A stretch of DNA of 64,000 bases from Pseudomonas sp. FP198. GTDB lineage: Bacteria > Pseudomonadota > Gammaproteobacteria > Pseudomonadales > Pseudomonadaceae. Position numbers and translations under genes: made by a program. The notes beneath the pieces were generated by a model, which worked only from the letters and a program-made list of their open reading frames with translations, did no database searches and had not been told where the DNA came from. Below, in pieces: positions 27,620 through 35,819 of the stretch. Position 1 is the first letter of the stretch. The number at the start of each line of letters is the position of its first letter. The DNA lies in the NCBI RefSeq assembly GCF_030687895.1, contig NZ_CP117452.1:3179501-3243500 (forward strand), given 5' to 3'.

Positions 27620-29224
27620 TCAACCGCCGTATTTGTCCATCAGCTTCAGCGTTACCCCGTTCGTCCAGCCGAAGCCGTCCTGCAGTTCGTATTCGCCGCC
27701 CCCACCGCCGTCGCCCTGTCCGGACACGTCGTACTTCTCGACCAATTTGTCCTCTTTGAGATAAAGGTCTTGGACCTGCTTCAGAAAGCGGCTGCCAATA
27801 TCCCGGGCCAGTTCCGTTTGTCCGTAGCGGTCCAACCCTTCGACCGCCACCCATTGCAACGGCGCCCAGCCATTGGGCTCGTCCCATTGCTGGCCATTGT
27901 TCACCTGGGTGGTGGCGATGCCGCCCGGACGCAACAAACCTCGACGCACCGCATCGGCGCTGCGATCGGCGCGTTCGGTAGAGGCCAGGCCAGCGAAGAG
28001 CGGGAACAGTGTTGCGGCAGTCAATCCCGGCCGTTGCCGGTTCTGCTGCCAGTCGTAGTCCACGTAATAACCACCCTCGGCGTTCCACAAGTGCGTCTCG
28101 ATGGCGCGCTGGCGTTGCTCGGCACGCTGCCCATAGGCCTGGACGCAAGCCGTGTTCGCCACCGTCTCGCAGGCCTTGGCGATGGTGCGCTCCAGGTGGA
28201 ACATCAGGCTGTTCAGGTCCACCGGGACAATCGATGTGGTTCGGATGGTCGCCAGGTTCCTGCCGTCCCCCAGCCAGCGGGAGCTGAAATCCCAGCCGCT
28301 TTCGGCCCCGGCGCGCAAGTCGCGCCAGACCTCCTCCTTGGGTCGCTCGGGCGCCTGCTCGGCGGTCTTCGTGTCTTGCAGCCATGACTCCTGCCGAGGC
28401 GTAGCGCTGGCATCCCAATAACGGTTGAGCACACTGCCATCGGCGAGCTTGACGACATGCTGCAATGCCTCACCGGCCTTGAGGGCCTGCGCGCCGTCCA
28501 TCCAGTAGGCATATTCCTTTTGCAACTGGGGAAGGTAGCGCCCGTAGGCCTGCTCGCCCTCGATGTGCGCCTGCAACTCGACCATGTAAGCAAAGAACGG
28601 CGGCTGCGAGCGGCTCAGGTAGTAGCTGCGGTTGCCATTGGGAATATGGCCGTAGGTGTCGATCATGTAGGCAAAATTATCGGTCATCTGGCGAACCTGC
28701 GCCTTCTTGCCGCTTTGCTCCAGACCGAGCATGGTGAAATACGAGTCCCAGTAATACATTTCGCGGAAACGTCCGCCCGGGACGACATACGGTTGCGGCA
28801 ACGGCAGCAGGCTGCTGTAGGGCGGCACTTGGGTGTAGGTTCGGCTGAGCACGGGCCAGAGATTATCGATGTGCTCCTTGATCGGCGCGCCCGGTTCGGG
28901 GGCAGGACTTTCAGCCTGGCCGGATTCGATGAAGTTGTCTTTTATGAAGTCATCGAGATTGAAATCGGCGCCCTCCCGCCGGGCCAGGTAATCGGCACGG
29001 ATCTTCGCCGGGTCACGCTTGGGCAACGCATCGACGAAATGCTTCTGGTCGGTGAATACCTGCTGACGCTGCACGGCTTCGAACAGCTCGGGGTACATCT
29101 GGTCGGGCGGCTGATTGGCCCGGTCCTGGGCGTCGGCGTAACTCCACATGGCGGACGGTTGGCTTGAACAGGCCGTGCACAGCACGGCAGCGAGAGACAG
29201 GCTGGGGAAATACAGTGGTCGCAT
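27620..29224 (-). CDS. treA: Periplasmic trehalase (GH37)
   Basis: 534 residues, hydrolysing trehalose to two glucose units. Both GH37 signatures are present: PGGRFREMYYWDSYF near residue 154 and QWDEPNGWAP near 453; the glycine-rich GGGGGEYELQDGFGWTNGV closes the domain. The N-terminus is hydrophobic and contains LCTACSSQ, so it may be lipid-anchored instead of freely periplasmic, although Cys at -3 is unusual for a lipobox. ATG 29224 has GGAG 6 bases upstream; ATG 29239 with AGGAA upstream is an alternative. It is monocistronic. Confidence 0.93.
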   Translation of the reverse strand: MRPLYFPSLSLAAVLCTACSSQPSAMWSYADAQDRANQPPDQMYPELFEAVQRQQVFTDQKHFVDALPKRDPAKIRADYLARREGADFNLDDFIKDNFIESGQAESPAPEPGAPIKEHIDNLWPVLSRTYTQVPPYSSLLPLPQPYVVPGGRFREMYYWDSYFTMLGLEQSGKKAQVRQMTDNFAYMIDTYGHIPNGNRSYYLSRSQPPFFAYMVELQAHIEGEQAYGRYLPQLQKEYAYWMDGAQALKAGEALQHVVKLADGSVLNRYWDASATPRQESWLQDTKTAEQAPERPKEEVWRDLRAGAESGWDFSSRWLGDGRNLATIRTTSIVPVDLNSLMFHLERTIAKACETVANTACVQAYGQRAEQRQRAIETHLWNAEGGYYVDYDWQQNRQRPGLTAATLFPLFAGLASTERADRSADAVRRGLLRPGGIATTQVNNGQQWDEPNGWAPLQWVAVEGLDRYGQTELARDIGSRFLKQVQDLYLKEDKLVEKYDVSGQGDGGGGGEYELQDGFGWTNGVTLKLMDKYGG

Positions 29225-29372
29225 CGGCGGCTCCATCATTTGTCGTTCCTGACCAACGAGTGACAGAACGAGGTGGAGCGCGGTTCACTCGAAATGCCTT
29301 TCCTCACCTCGACGGAACCCCTGCCTGACCCCTGCTCTCTATCGCAGGACCAACAGGACGGAGGTGTTGATC

Positions 29373-30674
29373 ATGATTGCCCCAGCAACCGGCATGCGGC
29401 ACGGTGAGCGTTACGCCGTTGAAAGTATTGAGCGCGCGCCTCACTTCCCGGGTTTCTTCCTCGATGGAAAGTATTACCTGGGCCCTGAATTGAATACGGC
29501 TGTGGGCTGGCTGGAAGGCCAGACCTTCCTCTACGACCAGCTCGACCCCGAGGGCGAGCCGGTGTACCCCGGCAGAGTCGCCGGCACTATTGAGGACCTG
29601 ACGCTGATAATGGCCGATGGCGTGCGCCTGAAGCTGACACCTTTGCAGCCCGACGTCGACCGGCCCGCGGGCCGCGCAGATAGCGCTGCTCAGACCCAAT
29701 CGTATCCCCTGGCGGAAAAACTCGTGGTCGTCACCGGGGCGTCCAGCGGAATCGGCCGTGCCACCGCCCTGGCGTTTGCCCGGCAACGGGCGCGCCTGGT
29801 GCTGGCGGCACGTGACCGCGAGGCGCTTGCCGAAGTTGTCGACGAATGCCAGGCCCAGGGCGCCGCCGCATTGGCGGTGTGCACCGACGTCACCCGCAGC
29901 GAACAGATGCAGGCGCTAGCCGCCGAGGCCGCCGCGTTTGGCGACGGGCGCATCGATATCTGGATCAACAATGCCGGCGTCGGTGCGGTGGGCAGTTTCG
30001 AGCAAACGCCGCTTGAGGTACATGAACAGGTTCTGCAAACCGACCTGCTCGGCTACCTGCGGGGCGCCTATGTGGCATGGCCCTATTTCAAGGCACAGAA
30101 GCGCGGGATCCTGATCAATACCCTGTCGCTGGGCAGTTGGGTCGCCCAGCCCTATGCCGCTGCCTATTCGGCAAGCAAATACGGCTTGCGCGGCTTGTCC
30201 GAAGCCTTGCGCGGTGAGCTCGGCGAATACCGCGACATCCACGTCTGCGACATCTACCCCGCCGTCATCGACACGCCGGGCTTTCGCGACGGCGCCAATT
30301 ACACCGGCCATGCGCTCAAGCCACCACCTCCCGTCTACGACCCGCAGCGGGTTGCCGAAGCGATGCTCAGCTGTGCGCTCAACCCCAAGCCCAGCACCAC
30401 CGTGGGCAGCGCGGCGGTACTGGCGAGAGTCGCGCATTTCCTGGTGCCCGGTTTCCCGCAACTGTCCGGCTGGTTGACGCGTCTGGGCCTGAACCGCAGC
30501 CCGGCGTTGGCGTCATCCTCGGGCAACCTGTTCAACCCGCCCAGCGGGCCGCGTAAAATCGAAGGCGGCTGGCGCAAGCCTGCGCGACGACCATCACCCG
30601 TGCTGGTGGCGGGTGCGGCGCTGTTGCTTGGCGGGTGCCTGGTGGCGTTGGGTCGGGAGCGTGGCCGCAGGTGA
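29373..30674 (+). CDS. Short-chain dehydrogenase/reductase with an N-terminal extension and C-terminal anchor
   Basis: 433 residues. A classical SDR domain starts near residue 115: cofactor motif VVVTGASSGIG (~118-128), INNAGVG, the catalytic serine region NTLSLGSW, and YSASK with the Tyr-Lys pair. The first ~95 residues (RHGERYAVESIERAPHFPGF, YYLGPELNTAVGWLEGQTF) are unrelated to SDRs, whose proteins normally begin at the cofactor motif. The C-terminus has a hydrophobic helix (VLVAGAALLLGGCLVALG) and a basic tail, suggesting membrane anchoring. ATG 29373 has GGAGG 8 bases upstream. Substrate unknown. It is divergent from treA and convergent with the sigma-54 activator. Confidence 0.82.
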   Translation: MIAPATGMRHGERYAVESIERAPHFPGFFLDGKYYLGPELNTAVGWLEGQTFLYDQLDPEGEPVYPGRVAGTIEDLTLIMADGVRLKLTPLQPDVDRPAGRADSAAQTQSYPLAEKLVVVTGASSGIGRATALAFARQRARLVLAARDREALAEVVDECQAQGAAALAVCTDVTRSEQMQALAAEAAAFGDGRIDIWINNAGVGAVGSFEQTPLEVHEQVLQTDLLGYLRGAYVAWPYFKAQKRGILINTLSLGSWVAQPYAAAYSASKYGLRGLSEALRGELGEYRDIHVCDIYPAVIDTPGFRDGANYTGHALKPPPPVYDPQRVAEAMLSCALNPKPSTTVGSAAVLARVAHFLVPGFPQLSGWLTRLGLNRSPALASSSGNLFNPPSGPRKIEGGWRKPARRPSPVLVAGAALLLGGCLVALGRERGRR

Positions 30675-30695
30675 CCGCACAGCGAAGCTATTGGA

Positions 30696-32696
30696 TCAGT
30701 CCACTGCCGAACGGAACGCGTCGACCTTGAGCCCGAACCGGCTCATTTTGTTGTACAGACCGCCCCGGGACACCTTCAGCTGTCGGGCGGCCAGGCGGAT
30801 ATTGCCGCGCGTGTCCCGCAGGGCGGCGATGATTGCATTCATCTCATGGGTACCCAGATCGACGGCCGCCCTGGATTCGAGAGTCGCTTGGCGAGCCGAG
30901 GGCCGCCCGCCCTGCCTGACTTCCAGGGCCAGGTCATTGGCCTGGATGAGCTCGGTGGTTGCCAGGTTGGTCGCGCGCTCAATGACGTTTTCCAGCTCAC
31001 GGACGTTCCCCGGCCAATGATAGGCATCGAGAACCTCCAGCGCCTGCGGTGACAGGTCACGTATCGGCTTTCGCAGCGACCGGGCACACCGCGCGAGGAA
31101 ATGCCGCGCCAGCAAGGGCACATCCTCCCGCCGCATCCGCAGCGGCGGCACCGTCAGGCTCAGCACATTGAGGCGGTAATAAAGGTCTTCGCGAAAAGCG
31201 CCGTCGGCGACGGCCTGGCTCAGGTTGCGGTGAGTAGCGGCAATGATGCGCACGTTGACCCGCAGCGATTTTTTCGCCCCGACCCGCGTCACTTCGCCTT
31301 CCTGCAGGACGCGCAGCAAGCTGACCTGCGCATCAAAGGCCATATCACCGATCTCGTCGAGGAAGATCGTCCCGCCATCGGCCAGTTCGAATTTGCCCGC
31401 CGAGCCACCGCGAGCCGATCCGGTGAACGCACCTTCGACATGGCCGAACAGTTCGCTCTGCACCAGATCCCGGGGAATGGCCCCGCAGTTGACCGCCACG
31501 AACGGACCGCCACTGCGGTCGCTGGCGTTATGGATGGCCTGGGCAAACAGCTCCTTTCCGGTGCCACTCTCACCGAGAATCAGCGTCGTCGAGTCACTGC
31601 GACTGGCGATCCGGCCCAGTTGCAAGGCGTCCTGAATCGCCCGTGAACGGCCCTGGATGATCTCGAAGGTGTAGCTGGCCTGGGTGCCGATGATGCGCCG
31701 GGTAATCTCCCGGATGCGCCGATTCTCGCGCAGCGAAACAATGCGACCGCCCTGCGCCAGAGGACAGACTGACACCAGGCAGGCCAGATGACTGCGATCG
31801 TGCAGCTCAAAAGCGCAATCCAGGTCCCTTGCCCCCTCGCCACCTCCACGCAGGATTTCACCGCTCAGCTCGGTCTGCCCAAGGCTTTGGAACGGCTTGC
31901 CCAACCAGTCACGGTCGACGCGGAACAATTGCCGGGCGTAATGGTTGAGGGCCTTGATGCAACCCGTTTCATCGAGTACCACCAAGCCCTCGTTGAGCAC
32001 TTCAAGGACTGTCTGTTGTTCTTCCAACAGCGCCTGCAGCGCCATTTGCCGGGAGACCGCTTCAGCCGCAGCCTGGACGGTGCCCAGGGTATGGAAGTGA
32101 AACCAACCGGGCTCGGCGGTCAGGGTCAGCATCGCCAGGGTCCGGCCATGAGCATCGCGGATCGGCGCGGCGGCGCAATGCATACGCCGCTGGCGCAGGC
32201 CTATGCCGAAATTTTCCTCGGCCAGCACATACACCAGCCGGTCTTCAACCAGCGCCAGCCCGGTGCAATTGGTGCCCTGCACCGATTCGAGCAACCGGCT
32301 GCCGATGGGCGTTAGGTCCAGCCCGCAGAAATACAGGGTCGTGCCTTCGGCATCGGTCAGGTTGATATGCCCGTTGGGGTTGTAGGCGAGCAAGCCGCGC
32401 ATGACCTGTGCGGCGGCGGCGATCAACAGGCGATTCGCCGTCAGCGTGGCGGTCAGCTCGGCGGGCGCGACAAAACGGTACTCGCCGTCCTGCGGATCCA
32501 GCCCGGCATCGACGCTGCGCCGCCAGGAATCCCAGATTACTTGCCTGACACCAGCGGGACGCTCGGTGCTGGCGTTCAGGCACGCTCGCCAGGCCTCTTC
32601 CAGCGCAGCGTTTGATCCTCCATTCAACGACGCGGGGCCGAGTGCGGTCAGATAGTCCCGGTCTTCAACGCTCAGGGCCATGGGTTGTGCATTCAT
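30696..32696 (-). CDS. AcoR-like sigma-54-dependent transcriptional activator
   Basis: 666 residues. An N-terminal GAF-type sensory region (about 50-220) is followed by a PAS-like segment (~225-330) and an AAA+ domain (340-575) with Walker A GESGTGKE, the sigma-54 contact loop GAFTGS (Ser in place of the usual final Ala), Walker B GGTIFLDEIGDM and arginine-finger region FREDLYYRLNVL. A Fis-type helix-turn-helix ends the protein (IRLAARQLKVSRGGLYNKMSRFGL). This is the AcoR arrangement: a cytoplasmic effector-binding activator without a receiver. It is divergent from the dehydrogenase operon at 32892, whose upstream region has a consensus sigma-54 promoter, so it very probably controls that operon. 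Confidence 0.93.
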   Translation of the reverse strand: MNAQPMALSVEDRDYLTALGPASLNGGSNAALEEAWRACLNASTERPAGVRQVIWDSWRRSVDAGLDPQDGEYRFVAPAELTATLTANRLLIAAAAQVMRGLLAYNPNGHINLTDAEGTTLYFCGLDLTPIGSRLLESVQGTNCTGLALVEDRLVYVLAEENFGIGLRQRRMHCAAAPIRDAHGRTLAMLTLTAEPGWFHFHTLGTVQAAAEAVSRQMALQALLEEQQTVLEVLNEGLVVLDETGCIKALNHYARQLFRVDRDWLGKPFQSLGQTELSGEILRGGGEGARDLDCAFELHDRSHLACLVSVCPLAQGGRIVSLRENRRIREITRRIIGTQASYTFEIIQGRSRAIQDALQLGRIASRSDSTTLILGESGTGKELFAQAIHNASDRSGGPFVAVNCGAIPRDLVQSELFGHVEGAFTGSARGGSAGKFELADGGTIFLDEIGDMAFDAQVSLLRVLQEGEVTRVGAKKSLRVNVRIIAATHRNLSQAVADGAFREDLYYRLNVLSLTVPPLRMRREDVPLLARHFLARCARSLRKPIRDLSPQALEVLDAYHWPGNVRELENVIERATNLATTELIQANDLALEVRQGGRPSARQATLESRAAVDLGTHEMNAIIAALRDTRGNIRLAARQLKVSRGGLYNKMSRFGLKVDAFRSAVD

Positions 32697-32720
32697 TGTC
32701 GGCTCTATGTTCAGGTTCTC

Positions 32721-32742
32721 GACATGTCAGTGTAGACATGTC
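32721..32742. promoter_or_regulatory. Tandem palindromic octamers, probable activator-binding site
   Basis: GACATGTC occurs twice, at 32721-32728 and 32735-32742, with centres 14 bases apart. They lie about 70-90 bases upstream of the sigma-54 promoter, a normal distance for an enhancer-type site bound by the adjacent AcoR-like protein. Confidence 0.6.
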
Positions 32743-32807
32743 CACGAAATGAACACGCCTCTTTCAGGATCATATAAAAAAACCTTTAAATTCAGCACGT
32801 TGAATAT

Positions 32808-32823
32808 TGGCACAGCAGTTGCT
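32808..32823 (+). promoter_or_regulatory. Sigma-54 promoter of the dehydrogenase operon
   Basis: TGGCACAGCAGTTGCT matches the -24/-12 consensus TGGCACR-N4-TTGCW at every position. Transcription should start near 32834, about 58 bases before the first gene at 32892. Confidence 0.88.
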
Positions 32824-32891
32824 CCCTGCTGTATAGCGACACCGGCGTTTCAGCCAGCGCGTCGCGAACAACAATAAAAGGGAGTCCTTTC

Positions 32892-33914
32892 ATGAGCACC
32901 TCGAAAACCATTCGCCTGGGTCTCATCGGCGCTGGCCGCATGGGCAGTTTTCACGGCCTGACCGCCGCCCGGCACATTCCCGGCGCCTGCCTCGCCGCCA
33001 TCGCCGACCCTACTCCCGGCCAGGCCGCGCGCCTGGCGGCGGAGCTGGATGTACCCAAGACCTACGCCGACCCGCAGCAACTGCTGGACGACCCGGACAT
33101 CGACGCCGTGCTGATCGCCGCCCCGGCACGCAGCCATGCCGAGCTGGTGATCAGCGCGGCCCGGGCCGGCAAAGGGGTCTTTTGTGAAAAACCGATGGCG
33201 ATCACCCTGGAAGAAGCCGACCGCGCCATCGCCGCCGCTGCCGATGCACGCGTGACGCTCCAGGTCGGTTTCAACCGGCGCTTCGCCAGGAGTTTCCGCA
33301 CAGCTCATCTGGACGTGGTCGCCGGCCGGATCGGCACCCCACAACTGCTGCGCTCGCTGACCCGCGACCCGGCGCTGAACAACCCCGCCGCCTCGCCGCA
33401 ATGGGTGATCTTCCTGGAAACGCTGATCCATGACTTCGATACCCTGCGCTACCTGAATCCAGGCGCCGAGGCGGTCGAGGTATTCGTGATGGCCGACGCC
33501 TTGATTGCACCCGCCTACAAGGAGAAGGGCTTTCTCGACACGGCAGTGGTCACGATCCGTTTCGACAATGGCGCCATTGCCACCGCCGAGGCCAACTTCC
33601 AGGCCGTCTATGGCTACGACGTCCGCGGCGAAGTGTTCGGCAGTGCCGGCATGCTGACCATGGGCAGCGTCAACGACTCCGATTTGCTGCGCTACCTCGC
33701 CAATGGGGTCCAGGCCGATACCCAACGCCTGGACACCGACTTGCTGCGTGATGCGTACGTGGCCGAGCTCAATCACTTCGTCAGTTGCGTGCGCAGCGGC
33801 GAGAAACCGCTGGCCAGCGGTGAAGATGCCCGGGCCGCCCTGGCCATTGCACGGGCCTGCATCGAGTCCTTCCAGCAGGGTAAAGCCGTACGCGTGCAAG
33901 GAGCCTCGTCATGA
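32892..33914 (+). CDS. Gfo/Idh/MocA-family dehydrogenase, inositol 2-dehydrogenase-like
   Basis: 340 residues. The N-terminal Rossmann fold has GLIGAGRMGSFHG (9-21) and ADPTPGQ; the catalytic Lys is in the CEKPMA motif near 98. The C-terminal domain has VGFNRRFARSFR and the catalytic-region LIHDFDTLRYL (Asp-His type), as in IolG/myo-inositol 2-dehydrogenases. NAD-dependent oxidation of a cyclitol or sugar is likely; the exact substrate is uncertain. AAAGGGAG lies about 8 bases before the start. It is first in a three-gene operon under the sigma-54 promoter at 32808 and overlaps the next gene by 4 bases. Confidence 0.88.
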   Translation: MSTSKTIRLGLIGAGRMGSFHGLTAARHIPGACLAAIADPTPGQAARLAAELDVPKTYADPQQLLDDPDIDAVLIAAPARSHAELVISAARAGKGVFCEKPMAITLEEADRAIAAAADARVTLQVGFNRRFARSFRTAHLDVVAGRIGTPQLLRSLTRDPALNNPAASPQWVIFLETLIHDFDTLRYLNPGAEAVEVFVMADALIAPAYKEKGFLDTAVVTIRFDNGAIATAEANFQAVYGYDVRGEVFGSAGMLTMGSVNDSDLLRYLANGVQADTQRLDTDLLRDAYVAELNHFVSCVRSGEKPLASGEDARAALAIARACIESFQQGKAVRVQGASS

Positions 33915-34702
33915 GTTTCGTCCCCTTCAAACTGGCGGTCAGCGCCGAGATGGTCTTTCTCGACCTGCCCTTTGTCGAACGGGTCAAACGCATCCACGCG
34001 CAGGGCTTCAGCGTCGAGATATGGAACTGGACGAGCAAGGACATCCAGGCCCTCGCGGCGACTGGCGCGGATTTTACCTCGATGACCGGTTACGTCTCGG
34101 GCAACCTGACCGATCCCGAGGCCGTCCGGCAACTGCTCGACAGCGCTCGGGAATCCTTGGCCGTCGCAGCCCGGTTGAACTGCCCGAGCCTGAACCTGCA
34201 CGGCACCGGCCTGGGTGATCAGGGCTTGCCGGTCAAACCGGTTGCCCGGACCACCGGACGCATGTGGTTGAGCGCCTGCAAGACCCTGGAAAAGATTGCC
34301 CGCCTGGGCGAAGACGCCGGCCGGGTATTCCTGCTGGAAAATCTCAACACCGAAGTCGACCATCCCGGTACACCGTTCGCCCGCGCCGACGATACCCTGG
34401 CGCTGATCGAAGCCGTGGGCAGCCCGCACCTGAAAATGAACCTGGACCTTTATCACGCGCAAATCGGCGAAGGAAACCTGATCGAGCTGATCCAGCGCGC
34501 CGGTGACGCCATCGGTGAAATACAGGTCGCCGATGTTCCGGGTCGCATGGAACCCGGCACCGGTGAAATTCACTATCCGGCCATTGCCCGGGCGCTGTCC
34601 GGCATGGGATACAGCGGTGTCGTCGGCCTTGAAGGCTGGGCCAGCGGTGACAGCGAACGAGCGCTAGAGCGCTTCAGGCAGGCCTTCACGCTGGACGGGT
34701 GA
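33911..34702 (+). CDS. TIM-barrel sugar isomerase/epimerase, hydroxypyruvate isomerase-like
   Basis: 263 residues in the AP-endonuclease-2/xylose-isomerase-like fold. Family segments are RVKRIHAQGFSVEIWNWTSKD, LENLNTEVDHPGTPFA (metal-binding Glu), MNLDLYHAQIGEGNL, IQVADVPGRMEPGTGEIHY and GLEGWASGD, which match Hyi/OtnI-type proteins. It starts within the upstream gene (ATGA overlap), so the two are translationally coupled. It probably acts on the product of the dehydrogenase; hydroxypyruvate itself is not established as the substrate. Confidence 0.85.
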   Translation: MSFVPFKLAVSAEMVFLDLPFVERVKRIHAQGFSVEIWNWTSKDIQALAATGADFTSMTGYVSGNLTDPEAVRQLLDSARESLAVAARLNCPSLNLHGTGLGDQGLPVKPVARTTGRMWLSACKTLEKIARLGEDAGRVFLLENLNTEVDHPGTPFARADDTLALIEAVGSPHLKMNLDLYHAQIGEGNLIELIQRAGDAIGEIQVADVPGRMEPGTGEIHYPAIARALSGMGYSGVVGLEGWASGDSERALERFRQAFTLDG

Positions 34703-34761
34703 GGCCCGTGCGGAAGTCCTATTGATGACCTTCACTCCATAACAACAAAAGGAAAACCATC

Positions 34762-35688
34762 ATGCGTCGTTGCACACTGCTTTTCGCCACCTTGCTGCTG
34801 CTCTTCAGCCAATGGGCCGCCGCCGATTATCGCATCGGCGTCAGCATCGCCAGGGTTGACGATAACTTCATGACCTACGTGCGTAACGGCCTGGACGAGG
34901 CCGCCAGAAAGGAAAATGTCCAGATCCAGTTCGAGGATGCCCAGGGCGACGTGGTCCGCCAGCTCAATCAGGTCCAGGGCTTCATCAATCAGAAGGTCGA
35001 TGCGGTCATTGTCCTGCCGGTGGACACTTCCGCCACGGCCAACATCACCCGCGCCGCGGTCGAAGCCAAGACGCCGCTGGTCTACGTCAATCGCCATCCG
35101 GACGAGCGCACCTTGCCCAAAGGCGTGGTTACGGTAGCGTCCAACGACATCGAGGCCGGCCAACTGCAGATGCGCTACCTGGCGGAAAAACTCGGCGGCA
35201 AGGGCAACCTCGCGATCATCATGGGCGACCTCGCGCAAAACGCCACCCATGACCGCACCGAAGGGGTCAAGCAGGTGCTCAAGGACTTTCCCGAGATCAG
35301 GATCGTCGAGCAGCAAAGCGCCGAATGGCAGCGCAGCAAAGGGATGGACCTGACCAGCAACTGGCTGCTCGCCGGCAGCCGTTTCGATGCCATCGTCGCC
35401 AACAATGACGAGATGGCCATCGGTGCGGCCATGGCCTTGCAGCAAGCCGGCAAAGCCAAGGGCGAGATTTCGATTGTCGGCATCGACGGTTTGCCTGATG
35501 GCCTGGCGGCGATCAAGCGTGGGATGCTGGTCGCCTCGGTATTCCAGGACCCCAAGGCCCAGGCGACCAGCGCGGTGCAGGCGGCGCTCAAGATGATCAA
35601 GGGCGAGCCGGTTGAACCGGAGGTCTGGGTGCCGTTCCAGTTGATCAAGCCTGAGCAACTGGCGGTGTTCGAGCAGCGCTACAAGTAG
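34762..35688 (+). CDS. Periplasmic sugar/cyclitol-binding protein, without its transporter
   Basis: 308 residues with a cleavable signal peptide (LLFATLLLLFSQWAAA, cleavage near 21). Class-I binding-protein segments are YRIGVSIARVDDNFMTYVRNG, AVIVLPVDTSATANITRAAV and IVANNDEMAIGAAMALQQAG, close to ribose/inositol binders of the RbsB/IatA type. AAAGGAAAA is upstream. It is 59 bases after the isomerase gene and in the same operon. No ATPase or permease gene follows: a REPIN and the siderophore cluster come next, so it must share another transporter, act in sensing, or be left over from a truncated operon. Confidence 0.87.
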   Translation: MRRCTLLFATLLLLFSQWAAADYRIGVSIARVDDNFMTYVRNGLDEAARKENVQIQFEDAQGDVVRQLNQVQGFINQKVDAVIVLPVDTSATANITRAAVEAKTPLVYVNRHPDERTLPKGVVTVASNDIEAGQLQMRYLAEKLGGKGNLAIIMGDLAQNATHDRTEGVKQVLKDFPEIRIVEQQSAEWQRSKGMDLTSNWLLAGSRFDAIVANNDEMAIGAAMALQQAGKAKGEISIVGIDGLPDGLAAIKRGMLVASVFQDPKAQATSAVQAALKMIKGEPVEPEVWVPFQLIKPEQLAVFEQRYK

Positions 35689-35702
35689 CAGAGACGCGTG
35701 AT

Positions 35703-35797
35703 CGTGGCGAGGGAGCTTGCTCCCGCTCGGTTGCGTAGCAGCCGCAAGATTTTTGGGGCAGCTGCGCAGCCCAGCGGGAGCAAGCTCCCTCGCCACG
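35703..35797. repeat. REPIN at the left border of the siderophore cluster
   Basis: CGTGGCGAGGGAGCTTGCTC at 35703-35722 and its inverse ending at 35797, the same family as 10230-10364. It separates the convergent binding-protein gene and aminotransferase gene and marks the border of the cluster. Confidence 0.9.
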
Positions 35798-35819
35798 GGT
35801 CGATAAGCGAATGGCCCGC

